Below, piece after piece: positions 46,232-57,551 of a stretch of 64,000 nucleotides of DNA. The stretch is from Lepas anatifera (Eukaryota; Arthropoda; Thecostraca; Lepadidae). Numbering within the stretch: position 1 is the stretch's first letter; each line of letters begins with the position of its first letter. Under the pieces are notes generated by a model. That model saw nothing but the letters and a program-made list of their open reading frames with translations, did not search any database and was not told the DNA's origin. The DNA is taken from NCBI GenBank assembly GCA_034440635.1, contig JAOTON010000197.1:126501-190500 (forward strand), in the 5' to 3' direction. Position numbers and translations under genes: made by a program.

Positions 46232-46432
46232 ATGGTTCAAAGAGCCCGAAACTCCACGTTTCCAGGCCGGCCTGTTTTGGGATCAAACCCCCCAATTTCC
46301 GTGCAAATTTTGGCGAAAATTTCTCCTGCTTGGCGTGTTTGGGGCCAGAACACCAAACGAAGAGAAGTAGACATCAAATTTCGCTGTAATCTAGAGGACA
46401 TTTCCACAGCGGCATGGCGAAGCGGATCTAAT
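46232..46432 (+). CDS. Candidate 5' coding exon of gene 18, frame restored by a +2 insertion
   Basis: The C-run is six, as in most units, but two extra bases (AATTTCTCCTGC near 46322) restore the frame. The exon is open for 67 codons from the Kozak ATG at 46232 to the donor at 46433, in phase 0 with the main exon at 47463. This is a different mutation from the C5 deletion but has the same effect on the joined frame. Confidence 0.5.
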
Positions 46433-47474
46433 GTAAGTTCTAGACCTATTTGGAAAAGTGCAAACGTTAGAACATGGGCCATGTGGACTTGGTAAAGAAC
46501 AAAGGCATTGTAGATATAGAATGGTGTATGAGTTATTATGAGAGCATGGTTCTAGATGACAATAGTGTTACAACGGATAAGATGCGATTTACTTCTGGGA
46601 GTGATAAGAGTATCATGCTGTATAACGGTCGTTTGCAATGTATCAAAAACAACGTTATCCAACATCAATCAGAAGCCAGTAAACAAAAGATCCAATATTC
46701 TATCAGATCCTTGAGTAAAACCGCCCAAATTATATCAGTCAACACACCGACTCAGAACTTTCCCGCGCTTCGGCGCGAGAATGCTTGTTTTCTTCCCTTA
46801 TTGGTCACGGTGTTTGTGACGCATCAAAAACCACAGCATGATACTTATCACTACCACTACTAAATCACTTCCTACCCATTGTAAAACTGTGTTTCAATTG
46901 GGTAGCTTAAGCCGGTTCTTGCTTATGCTATTTGGAATTTAGGTCGCTTGACGTGCACTGATGACATATTTAATACAGATCATATTTAATACATCCTTAA
47001 GTAACATGCTTTAATGAAGATTCTTGATTAATGCCGATTTTTGCAATGTCAGTTCTGTGTCCATTATCCAATGAAGTGTCCTATAGTTTTGAAGCAGTAT
47101 GATGAAATGTAGAGAAATGTATGACGATCCTGCCATGACGCTTTATACGCAGTTTCTTGATTGAGAACGTCTGCAAGTATTCACGGCCGGTATGAGGAAG
47201 TTTATATTGTTTTGGTTTTCACGGGGCACCCATTCCGCCAAGCCGCCTATAGTACTTAATCGTAATTAATAGTAATTGTAATTAATTGTACTTAATTGCC
47301 AATTGTACTTACAGTGACAAGCCATAACGCTACCGACGCCACCACAATGACTGACTTTTAAACTGTCGTCTAGCTTTATGGTGACCTACAAGCCTGTGCT
47401 GTTTGAATCCAAGTGTATATGTGAGACATGCAACCATCTAACACGGCATTGTTTTCTTTCAGAAGCAGTTCAAC

Positions 47475-48236
47475 ATGCCGGCGCAAGGCCACATGTTCAA
47501 GCGGGAGGAGACACGCTACCAGTGCCCGCTTGTTCTGGCCCACCAGGTGCCTGATCTCGCCGGACACGTAGAAAGGTGTGCCCATAATGACCCCCAGAGC
47601 AAAGGGGCCAGGTGCTGCCCCTTTTACTCGTGGCACTGGGTGCGGGCCGGCGACTACGACCGGCACGTGACCCAGTGTCGGGCAGCGTACGAAGAACGAC
47701 AGGCACAGCTCCATCGGCCCAGTCCGAGCCCAAGTTCATACCTTACTGGCAAACAGTGGGCAGCCGGCTGGGACCACACCACTCCACCTTGCGCCGCTGG
47801 GTCTCCAACCGATGCTGACGAAGAGGACTGGGACCGCGAGATGGCCGAGAGCCAAATCGCGACAGCACAAGTCCCTTCCCATTCACACGGCGGCGATATC
47901 ACACCTGCGGATGCCGAGGAAGAGGACTGGGACCGCGAGATGGCCGAGAACCAAATCGCAACAGTGCCAGTTTCTCCACAAACTCTCAGCGGCCAGCCCG
48001 CAAGTGGCACGACTGAGATCTCCAGTCCTCCAACTAGCGCAGCAGACGCTGAAGTGGAGGACTGGGACAGAGAGATCGCCCTCAGTCTGGCCGCCGCAAA
48101 TTGCGGGTCATATGATCCCGAAGCTGCGATCGCCGGCCGCGCAATTTTTAAGATACCGAGCCACGGGCTAGGCAAAGCGGCTCGCCGGGCGGCCCGCCGT
48201 GCGCACAACGCACGCATGCAGCGGCTGGCAGATTAG
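47475..48236 (+). CDS. GTSF1-like protein, copy 18
   Basis: Intact 253-codon core. P90L is shared with copies 11 and 22. It also has G208A and G236A. The 5' exon region after it has the C5 deletion but also an extra T (AAAATTTTCC near 48334), so its Kozak ATG is out of frame again. Confidence 0.75.
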   Translation: MPAQGHMFKREETRYQCPLVLAHQVPDLAGHVERCAHNDPQSKGARCCPFYSWHWVRAGDYDRHVTQCRAAYEERQAQLHRPSPSPSSYLTGKQWAAGWDHTTPPCAAGSPTDADEEDWDREMAESQIATAQVPSHSHGGDITPADAEEEDWDREMAENQIATVPVSPQTLSGQPASGTTEISSPPTSAADAEVEDWDREIALSLAAANCGSYDPEAAIAGRAIFKIPSHGLGKAARRAARRAHNARMQRLAD

Positions 48237-49488
48237 CAGGAGGCCGCCATGGTTCAAAGAGCCCGAAACTCCACGTTTCCAGGCCGGCCTGTTTTGGGAT
48301 CAAACCCCCAATTTCCGTGCAAATTTTGGCCAAAATTTTCCTGCTTGGCGTGTTTGGGGCCAGAACACCAAACGAAGAGAAGTAGACATCAAATTTCGCT
48401 GTAATCTAGAGGACATTTCCACAGCGGCATGGCGAAGCGGATCTAATGTAAGTTCTAGACCTATTTGGAAAAGTGCAAACGTTAGAACATGGGCCATGTG
48501 GACTTGGTAAAGAACAAAGACATTGTAGATATAGAATGGTGTATGAGTTATTATGAGAGCATGGTTCTAGATGACAATAGTGTTACAACGGATAAGCTGC
48601 GATTTACTTCTGGGAGTGATAAGAGTATCATGCTCTATAACGGTGGTTTGCAATGTATCAAAAACAACGTTATCCAACATCAATCAGAAGCCAGTAAACA
48701 AAAGATCCAATATTCTATCAGATCCTTGAGTAAAACCGCCCAAAATATATCAGTCAACACACCGACTCAGAACTTTCCCGCGCTTCGGCGCGAGAATGCT
48801 TGTTTTCTTCCCTTATTGGTCACGGTGTTTGTGACGCATCAAAAACCACAGCATGATACTTATCACTACCACTACTAAATCACTTCCTACCCATTGTAAA
48901 GCTGTGTTTCAATTGGGTAGCTTAAGCCGGTTCTTGCTTATGCTATTTGGAATTTAGGTCGCTTGACGTGCACTGATGACATATTTAATACAGATCATAT
49001 TTAATACATCCTTAAGTAACATGCTTTAATGAAGATTCTGGATTAATGCCGATTTTTGCAATGTCAGTTCTGTGTTCATTATCTAATGAAGTGTCCTATA
49101 GTTTTGAAGCAGTATGATGAAATGTAGAGAAATGTATGACGATCCTGCCATGACGCTTTATACGCAGTTTCTTGATTGAGAACGTCTGCAAGTAATCACG
49201 GCCGGTATGACGAAGTTTATATTGTTTCGGCTTCACGGGGCACCCATTCCGCCAAGCCGCCTATAGTACTTAATCGTAATTAATAGTAATTGTAATTAAT
49301 TGTACTTAATTGCCAATTGTACTTACAGTGACAAGCCATAACGCTACCGACTCCACCACAATGACTGACTTTTAAACTGTCGTCTAGCTTTATGGTGGCC
49401 TACAAGCCTGTGCTGTTTGAATCCAAGTGTATATGTGAGACATGCAACCATCTAACACGGCATTGTTTTCTTTCAGAAGCAGTTCAAC

Positions 49489-50250
49489 ATGCCGGCGCAA
49501 GGCCACATGTTCAAGTGGCAGGAGACACGGTACCAGTGCCCGCTTGTTCTGGCCCACCAGGTGCCTGATCTCGCCGGACACGTAGAAAGGTGTGCCCATA
49601 ATGACCCCCAGAGCAAAGGGGCCAAGTGCTGCCCCTTTTACTCGTGGCACTGGGTGCGGGCCGGCGACTACGACCGGCACGTGACCCAGTGTCGGGCAGC
49701 GTACGAAGAACGACAGGCACAGCTCCATCGGCCCAGTCCGAGCCCAAGTTCATACCCCACTGGCAAACAGTGGGCAGCCGGCTGGGACCACACCACTCCA
49801 CCTTGCGCCGCTGGGTCTCAAACCGATGCTGACGAAGAGGACTGGGACCGCGAGATGGCCGAGAGCCAAATTGCGACAGCAAAAGTCCCTTCCCATTCAC
49901 ACGGCGGCGATATCACACCTGCGGATGCCGAGGAAGAGGACTGGGACCACGAGATGGCCGAGAACCAAATCGCAACAGTCCCAGTTTCTCCACAAACTCT
50001 CAGCGGCCAGCCTGCAACTGGCACGACTGAGATCTCCAGTCCTCCAACTAGCGCAGCAGACGCTGAAGTGGAGAACTGGGACAGAGAGATCGCCCTCAGT
50101 CTGGCCGCCGGAAATTGCAGGTCATATGATCCCGAAGCTGCGATCGCCGGCCGCGCAATTTTTAAGATACCGAGCCACGGGCTAGGCAAAGCGGGTCGCC
50201 GGGCGGCCCGCCGTGCCCACAACGCACGCATGCAGCGGCTGGCAGATTAG
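49489..50250 (+). CDS. GTSF1-like protein, copy 19
   Basis: Intact 253-codon core with KWQE, R46K, P111Q, Q132K, R154H, S177T, D196N and G211R. It lacks A206V and R238Q, so it is a mosaic of the copy 17 haplotype and the common form. Confidence 0.75.
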   Translation: MPAQGHMFKWQETRYQCPLVLAHQVPDLAGHVERCAHNDPQSKGAKCCPFYSWHWVRAGDYDRHVTQCRAAYEERQAQLHRPSPSPSSYPTGKQWAAGWDHTTPPCAAGSQTDADEEDWDREMAESQIATAKVPSHSHGGDITPADAEEEDWDHEMAENQIATVPVSPQTLSGQPATGTTEISSPPTSAADAEVENWDREIALSLAAGNCRSYDPEAAIAGRAIFKIPSHGLGKAGRRAARRAHNARMQRLAD

Positions 50251-50262
50251 CAGGAGGCCGCC

Positions 50263-50460
50263 ATGGTTCAAAGAGCCCGAAACTCCACGTTTCCAGGCCG
50301 GCCTGTTTTGGGATCAAACCCCCAATTTCCGTGCAAATTTTGGCGAAAATTTCCTCCTTGGCGTGTTTGGGGCCAGAACACCAAACGAAGAGAAGTAGAC
50401 ATCAAATTTCGCTGTAATCTAGAGGACATTTCCACAGCGGCATGGCGAAGCGGATCTAAT
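50263..50460 (+). CDS. Candidate 5' coding exon of gene 20, Kozak ATG in frame
   Basis: The C5 version is open for 66 codons from ATG at 50263 to the donor at 50461 (phase 0), joining the main exon at 51491. Copy 20 is intact, so a ~323-residue product is possible. Confidence 0.5.
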
Positions 50461-51502
50461 GTAAGTTCTAGACCTATTTGGAAAAGTGCAAACGTTAGAA
50501 CATGGGCCATGTGGACTTGGTAAAGAACAAAGCCATTGTAGATATAGAATGGTGTATGAGTTATTATGAGAGCATGGTTCTAGATGACAATAGTGTTACA
50601 ACGGATAAGATGCGATTTACTTCTGGGAGTGATAAGAGTATCATGCTGTATAACGGTGGTTTGCAATGTATCAAAAACAACGTTATCCAACATCAATCAG
50701 AAGCCAGTAAACAAAAGATCCAATATTCTATCAGGTCCTTGAGTAAAACCGCCCAAACTATATCAGTCAACACACCGACTCAGAACTTTCCCGCGCTTCG
50801 GCGCGAGAATGCTTGTTTTCTTCCCTTATTGGTCACGGTGTTTGTGACGCATCAAAAACCACAGCATGATACTTATCACTACCACTACTAAATCACTTCC
50901 TACCCATTGTAAAGCTGTGTTTCAATTGGGTAGCTTAAGCCGGTTCTTGCTTATGCTATTTGGAATTTAGGTCGCTTGACGTGCACTGATGACATATTTA
51001 ATACAGATCATATTTAATACATCCTTAAGTAACATGCTTTAATGAAGATTCTGGATTAATGCCGATTTTTGCAATGTCAGTTCTGTGTTCATTATCTAAT
51101 GAAGTGTCCTATAGTTTTGAAGCAGTATGATGAAATGTAGAGAAATGTATGACGATCCTGCCATGACGCTTTATACGCAGTTTCTTGATTGAGAACGTCT
51201 GCAAGTAATCACGGCCGGTATGACGAAGTTTATATTGTTTCGGCTTCACGGGGCACCCATTCCGCCAAGCCGCCTATAGTACTTAATCGTAATTAATAGT
51301 AATTGTAATTAATTGTACTTAATTGCCAATTGTACTTACAGTGACAAGTCATAACGCTACCGACGCCACCACAATGACTGACTCTTAAACTGTCGTCTAG
51401 CTTTATGGTGGCCTACAGGCCTGTGCTGTTTGAATCCAAGTGTATATGTGAGACATGCAACCATCTAACACGGCATGTGTTTTCTTTCAGAAGCAGTTCA
51501 AC

Positions 51503-52264
51503 ATGCCGGCGCAAGGCCACATGTTCAAGCGGGAGGAGACACGGTACCAGTGCCCGCTTGTTCTGGCCCACCAGGTGCCTGATCTCGCCGGACACGTAGA
51601 AAGGTGTGCCCATAATGACCCCCAGAGCAAAGGGGCCATGTGCTGCCCCTTTTACTCGTGGCACTGGGTGCGGGCCGGCGACTACGACCGGCACGTGACC
51701 CAGTGTCGGGCAGCGTACGAAGAACGACAGGCACAGCTCCATCGGCCCAGTCCGAGCCCAAGTTCATACCCCACTGGCAAACAGTGGGCAGCCGGCTGGG
51801 ACCACACCACTCCACCTTGCGCCGCTGGGTCTCAAACCGATGCTGACGAAGAGGACTGGGACCGCGAGATGGCCGAGAGCCAAATTGCGACAGCAAGAGT
51901 CCCTTCCCATTCACACGGCGGCGATATCACACCTGCGGATGCCGAGGAAGAGGACTGGGACCGCGAGATGGCCGAGAACCAAATCGCAACAGTCCCAGTT
52001 TCTCCACAAACTCTCAGCGGCCAGCCCGCAACTGGCACGACTGAGATCTCCAGTCCTCCAACTAGCGCAGCGGACGCTGAAGTGGAGAACTGGGACAGAG
52101 AGATCGCCCTCAGTCTGGCCGCCGCAAATTGCAGGTCATATGATCCCGAAGCTGCGATCGCCGGCCGCGCAATTTTTAAGATACCGAGCCACGGGCTAGG
52201 CAAAGCGGCTCGCCGGGCGGCCCGCCGTGCGCACAACGCACGCATGCAGCGGCTGGCAGATTAG
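51503..52264 (+). CDS. GTSF1-like protein, copy 20
   Basis: Intact 253-codon core with R46M, P111Q, Q132R, S177T, D196N, G208A, G211R and G236A. A small change just before the acceptor (CGGCATGTGTTTTC for CGGCATTGTTTTC) opens the frame further upstream, but the added codons would lie in the intron. Confidence 0.75.
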   Translation: MPAQGHMFKREETRYQCPLVLAHQVPDLAGHVERCAHNDPQSKGAMCCPFYSWHWVRAGDYDRHVTQCRAAYEERQAQLHRPSPSPSSYPTGKQWAAGWDHTTPPCAAGSQTDADEEDWDREMAESQIATARVPSHSHGGDITPADAEEEDWDREMAENQIATVPVSPQTLSGQPATGTTEISSPPTSAADAEVENWDREIALSLAAANCRSYDPEAAIAGRAIFKIPSHGLGKAARRAARRAHNARMQRLAD

Positions 52265-52276
52265 CAGGAGGCCGCC

Positions 52277-52474
52277 ATGGTTCAAAGAGCCCGAAACTCC
52301 ACGTTTCCAGGCCGGCCTGTTTTGGGATCAAACCCCCAATTTCCGTGCAAATTTTGGCGAAAATTTCTTCCTTGGCGTGTTTGGGGCCAGAACACCAAAC
52401 GAAGAGAAGTAGACATCAAATTTCGCTGTAATCTAGAGGACATTTCCACAGCGGCATGGCGAAGCGGATCTAAT
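52277..52474 (+). CDS. Candidate 5' coding exon of gene 21, Kozak ATG in frame
   Basis: C5 version, 66 codons from ATG at 52277 to the donor at 52475, phase 0, joining the main exon at 53504. Copy 21 is intact. Confidence 0.5.
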
Positions 52475-53515
52475 GTAAGTTCTAGACCTATTTGGAAAAG
52501 TGCAAACGTTAGAACATGGGCCATGTGGACTTGGTAAAGAACAAAGACATTGTAGATATAGAATGGTGTATGAGTTATTATGAGAGCATGGTTCTAGATG
52601 ACAATAGTGTTACAACGGATAAGCTGCGATTTACTTCTGGGAGTGATAAGAGTATCATGCTGTATAACGGTGGTTTGCAATGTATCAAAAACAACGTTAT
52701 CCAACATCAATCAGAAGCCAGTAAACAAAAGATCCAATATTCTATCAGCTCCTTGAGTAAAACCGCCCAAAATATATCAGTTAACACACCGACTCAGAAC
52801 TTTCCCGCGCTTCGGCGCGAGAATGCTTGTTTTCTTCCCTTATTGGTCACGGTGTTTGTGACGCATCAAAAACCACAGCATGATACTTATCACTACCACT
52901 ACTAAATCACTTCCTACCCATTGTAAAGCTGTGTTTCAATTGGGTAGCTTAAGCCGGTTCTTGCTTATGCTATTTGGAATTTAGGTCGCTTGACGTGCAC
53001 TGATGACATATTTAATACAGATCATATTTAATACATCCTTAAGTAACATGCTTTAATGAAGATTCTGGATTAATGCCGATTTTTGCAATGTCAGTTCTGT
53101 GTTCATTATCTAATGAAGTGTCCTATAGTTTTGAAGCAGTATGATGAAATGTAGAGAAATGTATGACGATCCTGCCATGACGCTTTATACGCAGTTTCTT
53201 GATTGAGAACGTCTGCAAGTAATCACGGCCGGTATGACGAAGTTTATATTGTTTCGGCTTCACGGGGCACCCATTCCGCCAAGCCGCCTATAGTACTTAA
53301 TCGTAATTAATAGTAATTGTAATTAATTGTACTTAATTGCCAATTGTACTTACAGTGACAAGTCATAACGCTACCGACGCCACCACAATGACTGACTCTT
53401 AAACTGTCGTCTAGCTTTATGGTGGCCTACAGGCCTGTGCTGTTTGAATCCAAGTGTATATGTGAGACATGCAACCATCTAACACGGCATTGTTTTCTTT
53501 CAGAAGCAGTTCAAC

Positions 53516-54277
53516 ATGCCGGCGCAAGGCCACATGTTCAAGCGGGAGGAGACACGGTACCAGTGCCCGCTTGTTCTGGCCCACCAGGTGCCTGATCTCG
53601 CCGGACACGTAGAAAGGTGTGCCCATAATGACCCCCAGAGCAAAGGGGCCATGTGCTGCCCCTTTTACTCGTGGCACTGGGTGCGGGCCGGCGACTACGA
53701 CCGGCACGTGACCCAGTGTCGGGCAGCGTACGAAGAACGACAGGCACAGCTCCATCGGCCCAGTCCGAGCCCAAGTTCATACCCCACTGGCAAACAGTGG
53801 GCAGCCGGCTGGGACCACACCACTCCACCTTGCGCCGCTGGGTCTCAAACCGATGCTGACGAAGAGGACTGGGACCGCGAGATGGCCGAGAGCCAAATTG
53901 CGACAGCAAGAGTCCCTTCCCATTCACACGGCGGCGATATCACACCTGCGGATGCCGAGGAAGAGGACTGGGACCACGAGATGGCCGAGAACCAAATCGC
54001 AACAGTCCCAGTTTCTCCACAAACTCTCAGCGGCCAGCCTGCAACTGGCACGACTGAGATCTCCAGTCCTCCCACTAGCGCAGCAGACGCTGAAGTGGAA
54101 AACTGGGACAGAGAGATCGCCCTCAGTCTGGTCGCTGGAAATTGCAGGTCATATGATCCCGAAGCTGCGATCGCCGGCCGCGCAATTTTTAAGATACCGA
54201 GCCACGGGCTAGGCAAAGCGGGTCGCCAAGCGGCCCGCCGTGCCCACAACGCACGCATGCAGCGGCTGGCAGATTAG
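53516..54277 (+). CDS. GTSF1-like protein, copy 21
   Basis: The protein is identical to copies 9 and 10. It is the downstream partner of copy 10 in the 22,159-bp block duplication, and the following intron carries the same four rare variants. Confidence 0.75.
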   Translation: MPAQGHMFKREETRYQCPLVLAHQVPDLAGHVERCAHNDPQSKGAMCCPFYSWHWVRAGDYDRHVTQCRAAYEERQAQLHRPSPSPSSYPTGKQWAAGWDHTTPPCAAGSQTDADEEDWDREMAESQIATARVPSHSHGGDITPADAEEEDWDHEMAENQIATVPVSPQTLSGQPATGTTEISSPPTSAADAEVENWDREIALSLVAGNCRSYDPEAAIAGRAIFKIPSHGLGKAGRQAARRAHNARMQRLAD

Positions 54278-55529
54278 CAGGAGGCCGCCATGGTTCAAAG
54301 AGCCCGAAACTCCACGTTTCCAGGCCGGCCTGTTTTGGGATCAAACCCCCCAATTTCCGTGCAAATTTGGGCGAAAATTTCTTCCTTGGCGTGTTTGGGG
54401 CCAGAACACCAAACGAAGAGAAGTAGACATCAAATTTCGCTGTAATCTAGAGGACATTTCCACAGCGGCATGGCGAAGCGGATCTAATGTAAGTTCTAGA
54501 CCTATTTGGAAAAGTGCAAACGTTAGAACATGGGCCATGTGGACTTGGTAAAGAACAAAGCCATTGTAGATATAGAATGGTGTATGAGTTATTATGAGAG
54601 CATGGTTCTAGATGACAATAGTGTTACAACGGATAAGATGCGATTTACTTCTGGGAGTGATAAGAGTATCATGCTGTATAACGGTCGTTTGCAATGTATC
54701 AAAAACAACGTTATCCAACATCAATCAGAAGCCAGTAAACAAAAGATCCAATATTCTATCAGATCCTTGAGTAAAACCGCCCAAATTATATCAGTCAACA
54801 CACCGACTCAGAACTTTCCCGCGCTTCGGCGCGAGAATGCTTGTTTTCTTCCCTTATTGGTCACGGTGTTTGTGACGCACCAAAAACCACAGCATGATAC
54901 TTATCACTACCACTACTAAATCACTTCCTACCCATTGTAAAACTGTGTTTCAATTGGGTAGCTTAAGCCGGTTCTTGCTTATGCTATTTGGAATTTAGGT
55001 CGCTTGACGTGCACTGATGACATATTTAATACAGATCATATTTAATACATCATTAAGTGACATGCTTTAATGAAGATTCTGGATTAATGCCGATTTTTGC
55101 AATGTCAGTTGTGTGTCCATTATCCAATGAAGTGTTCTATAGTTTTGAAGCAGTATGACGAAATGTAGAGAAATGTATGACGATCCTGCCATGACGCTTT
55201 AAACGCAGTTTCTTGATTGAGAACGTCTGCAAGTATTCACGGCCGGTATGAGGAAGTTTATATTGTTTCGGTTTCACGGGGCACCCATTCCGCCAAGCCG
55301 CCTATAGTACTTAATCGTAATTAATAGTAATTGTAATTAATTGTACTTAATTGCCAATTGTACTTAGAGTGACAAGCCATAACGCTACCGACGCCACCAC
55401 AATGACTGACTCTTAAACTGTCGTCTAGCTTTATGGTGACCTACAAGCCTGTGCTGTTTGAATCCAAGTGTATATGTGAGACATGCAACCATCTAACACG
55501 GCATTGTTTTCTTTCAGAAGCAGTTCAAC

Positions 55530-56291
55530 ATGCCGGCGCAAGGCCACATGTTCAAGCGGGAGGAGACACGCTACCAGTGCCCGCTTGTTCTGGCCCACCA
55601 GGTGCCTGATCTCGCCGGACACGTAGAAAGGTGTGCCCATAATGACCCCCAGAGCAAAGGGGCCAGGTGCTGCCCCTTTTACTCGTGGCACTGGGTGCGG
55701 GCCGGCGACTACGACCGGCACGTGACCCAGTGTCGGGCAGCGTACGAAGAACGACAGGCACAGCTCCATCGGCCCAGTCCGAGCCCAAGTTCATACCTTA
55801 CTGGCAAACAGTGGGCAGCCGGCTGGGACCACACCACTCCACCTTGCGCCGCTGGGTCTCCAACCGATGCTGACGAAGAGGACTGGGACCGCGAGATGGC
55901 CGAGAGCCAAATCGCGACAGCACAACTCCCTTCCCATTCACACGGCGGCGATATCACACCTGCAGATGCCGAGGAAGAGGACTGGGACCGCGAGATGGCC
56001 GAGAACCAAATCGCAACAGTGCCAGTTTCTCCACAAACTCTCAGCGGCCAGCCCGCAAGTGGCACGACTGAGATCTCCAGTCCTCCAACTAGCGCAGCAG
56101 ACGCTGAAGTGGAGGACTGGGACAGAGAGATCGCCCTCAGTCTGGCCGCCGCAAATTGCGGGTCATATGATCCCGAAGCTGTGATCGCCGGCCGCGCAAT
56201 TTTTAAGATACCGAGCCACGGGCTAGGCAACGCGGCTCGCCGGGCGGCCCGCCGTGCGCACAACGCACGCATGCAGCGGCTGGCAGATTAG
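55530..56291 (+). CDS. GTSF1-like protein, copy 22
   Basis: Intact 253-codon core, partner of copy 11 (shared P90L, V133L, A218V, and TTTTGGAATC downstream). Where copy 11 has a +1 frameshift, copy 22 has the in-frame change K234N and keeps the basic tail. It is the last highly similar unit; the sequence after about 56,690 becomes steadily more divergent. Confidence 0.75.
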   Translation: MPAQGHMFKREETRYQCPLVLAHQVPDLAGHVERCAHNDPQSKGARCCPFYSWHWVRAGDYDRHVTQCRAAYEERQAQLHRPSPSPSSYLTGKQWAAGWDHTTPPCAAGSPTDADEEDWDREMAESQIATAQLPSHSHGGDITPADAEEEDWDREMAENQIATVPVSPQTLSGQPASGTTEISSPPTSAADAEVEDWDREIALSLAAANCGSYDPEAVIAGRAIFKIPSHGLGNAARRAARRAHNARMQRLAD

Positions 56292-57551
56292 CAGGAGGCC
56301 GCCATGGTTCAAAGAGCCCGAAACTCCTTCACGTTTCCAGGCCGGCCTGTTTTGGAATCAAACCCCCCAATTTCCGTGCAAAATTTGGCGAAAATTTCCT
56401 GCTTGGCGTGTTTGGGGCCAGAACACCAAACGAAGAGAAGTAGACATCAAATTTCGCTGTAATCTAGAGGACATTTCCACAGCGGCATGGCGAAGCGGAT
56501 CTAATGTAAGTTCTAGACCTATTTGGAAAAGTGCAAACGTTAGAACATGGGCCATGTGGACTTGGTAAAGAACAAAGACATTGTAGATATAGAATGGTGT
56601 ATGAGTTATTATGAGAGCATGGTTCTAGATGACAATAGTGTTACAACGGATAAGATGCGATTTACTTCTGGGAGTGATAAGAGTATCATGCTGCATAACG
56701 GTGGTTTGCAATGTATCAAAAACAACGTTATCCAACATCAATCAAAAGCCAGTAAACAAAAGATCCAATATTTTATCAGATCCTTGAGTAAAACCGCCCA
56801 AATTATATCAGTCAACACACCGACTCAGAATTTTCCTGCGCTTCGGCGCGAGAATGCTTGTTTTCCTTCCTTATTGGTCACGGTGTTTGTGACGCATCAA
56901 AAACCACAGTATGATACTTATCACTACCACTACTAAATCACTTCCTACCCATTGTAAAACTGTGTTTCAATTGGGTAGCTTAAGCCGGTTCTTGCTTATG
57001 CTATTTGGAAGTTAGGTCGCTTGACGTGCACTAATGACATATTTAATACAGATCATATTTAATACATGCTTAACTGACATGCTTTAATGAAGATTCTGGA
57101 TTAATGCCGATTTTTGCAATGTCAGTTCTGTGTCCATTATCTAATGAAGTGTCCTATAGTTTTGAAGCAGTATGATGAAATGTAGAGAAATGTATGACGA
57201 TCCTGCCATGACGCTTTATACGCAGTTTCTTGATTGAGAACGTCTGCAAGTATTCACGACCGGTATGAGGAAGTTTTATATTGTTTTGGTTTCACGGGGC
57301 ACCCATTCCGCCAAGCCGCCTATAGTACTTAATCTTAATTAATAGTAATCGTGATTAATAGTAATTGTAATTAATTGTACTTAATTGCCAATTGTACTCA
57401 CAGTGACAAGCCATAACGCTACCGACGCCACCACAATGACTGACTTTTAAACTGTCGTCTAGCTTTATGGTGACCTACAAGCCTGTGCTGTTTGAATCCA
57501 AGTGTATATGTGAGACATGCAACCATCTAACACGGCATTGTGTTCTTCCAG

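Larger units (their letters stand above)
12945..57551 (+). repeat. Main tandem array: 22 amplified gene copies, period about 2,014 bp
   Basis: Equivalent start codons lie at 13228, 15243, 17257, 19271, 21285, 23299, 25313, 27328, 29343, 31357, 33371, 35385, 37399, 39412, 41427, 43442, 45458, 47475, 49489, 51503, 53516 and 55530. The period is 2,013-2,017 bp, all in the same direction. A unit consists of a GC-rich coding exon (~770 bp), a ~210-bp stretch holding the next gene's 5' exon, and an AT-richer intron of ~1,030 bp. Units differ by scattered substitutions and single-base indels. The left edge fades in at about 12,945, in the middle of the intron, so copy 1 has no 5' exon of its own. 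The last intron leads into divergent copy 23 at 57,552. Confidence 0.97.

Noticed and set aside
12945..57551. CRISPR array
   Set aside because: The units are 2 kb, contain a spliced gene and have no short repeat-spacer pattern.
12945..57551. Ribosomal RNA, 5S or histone gene cluster
   Set aside because: The unit encodes none of these; its only conserved coding content is the zinc-finger protein.
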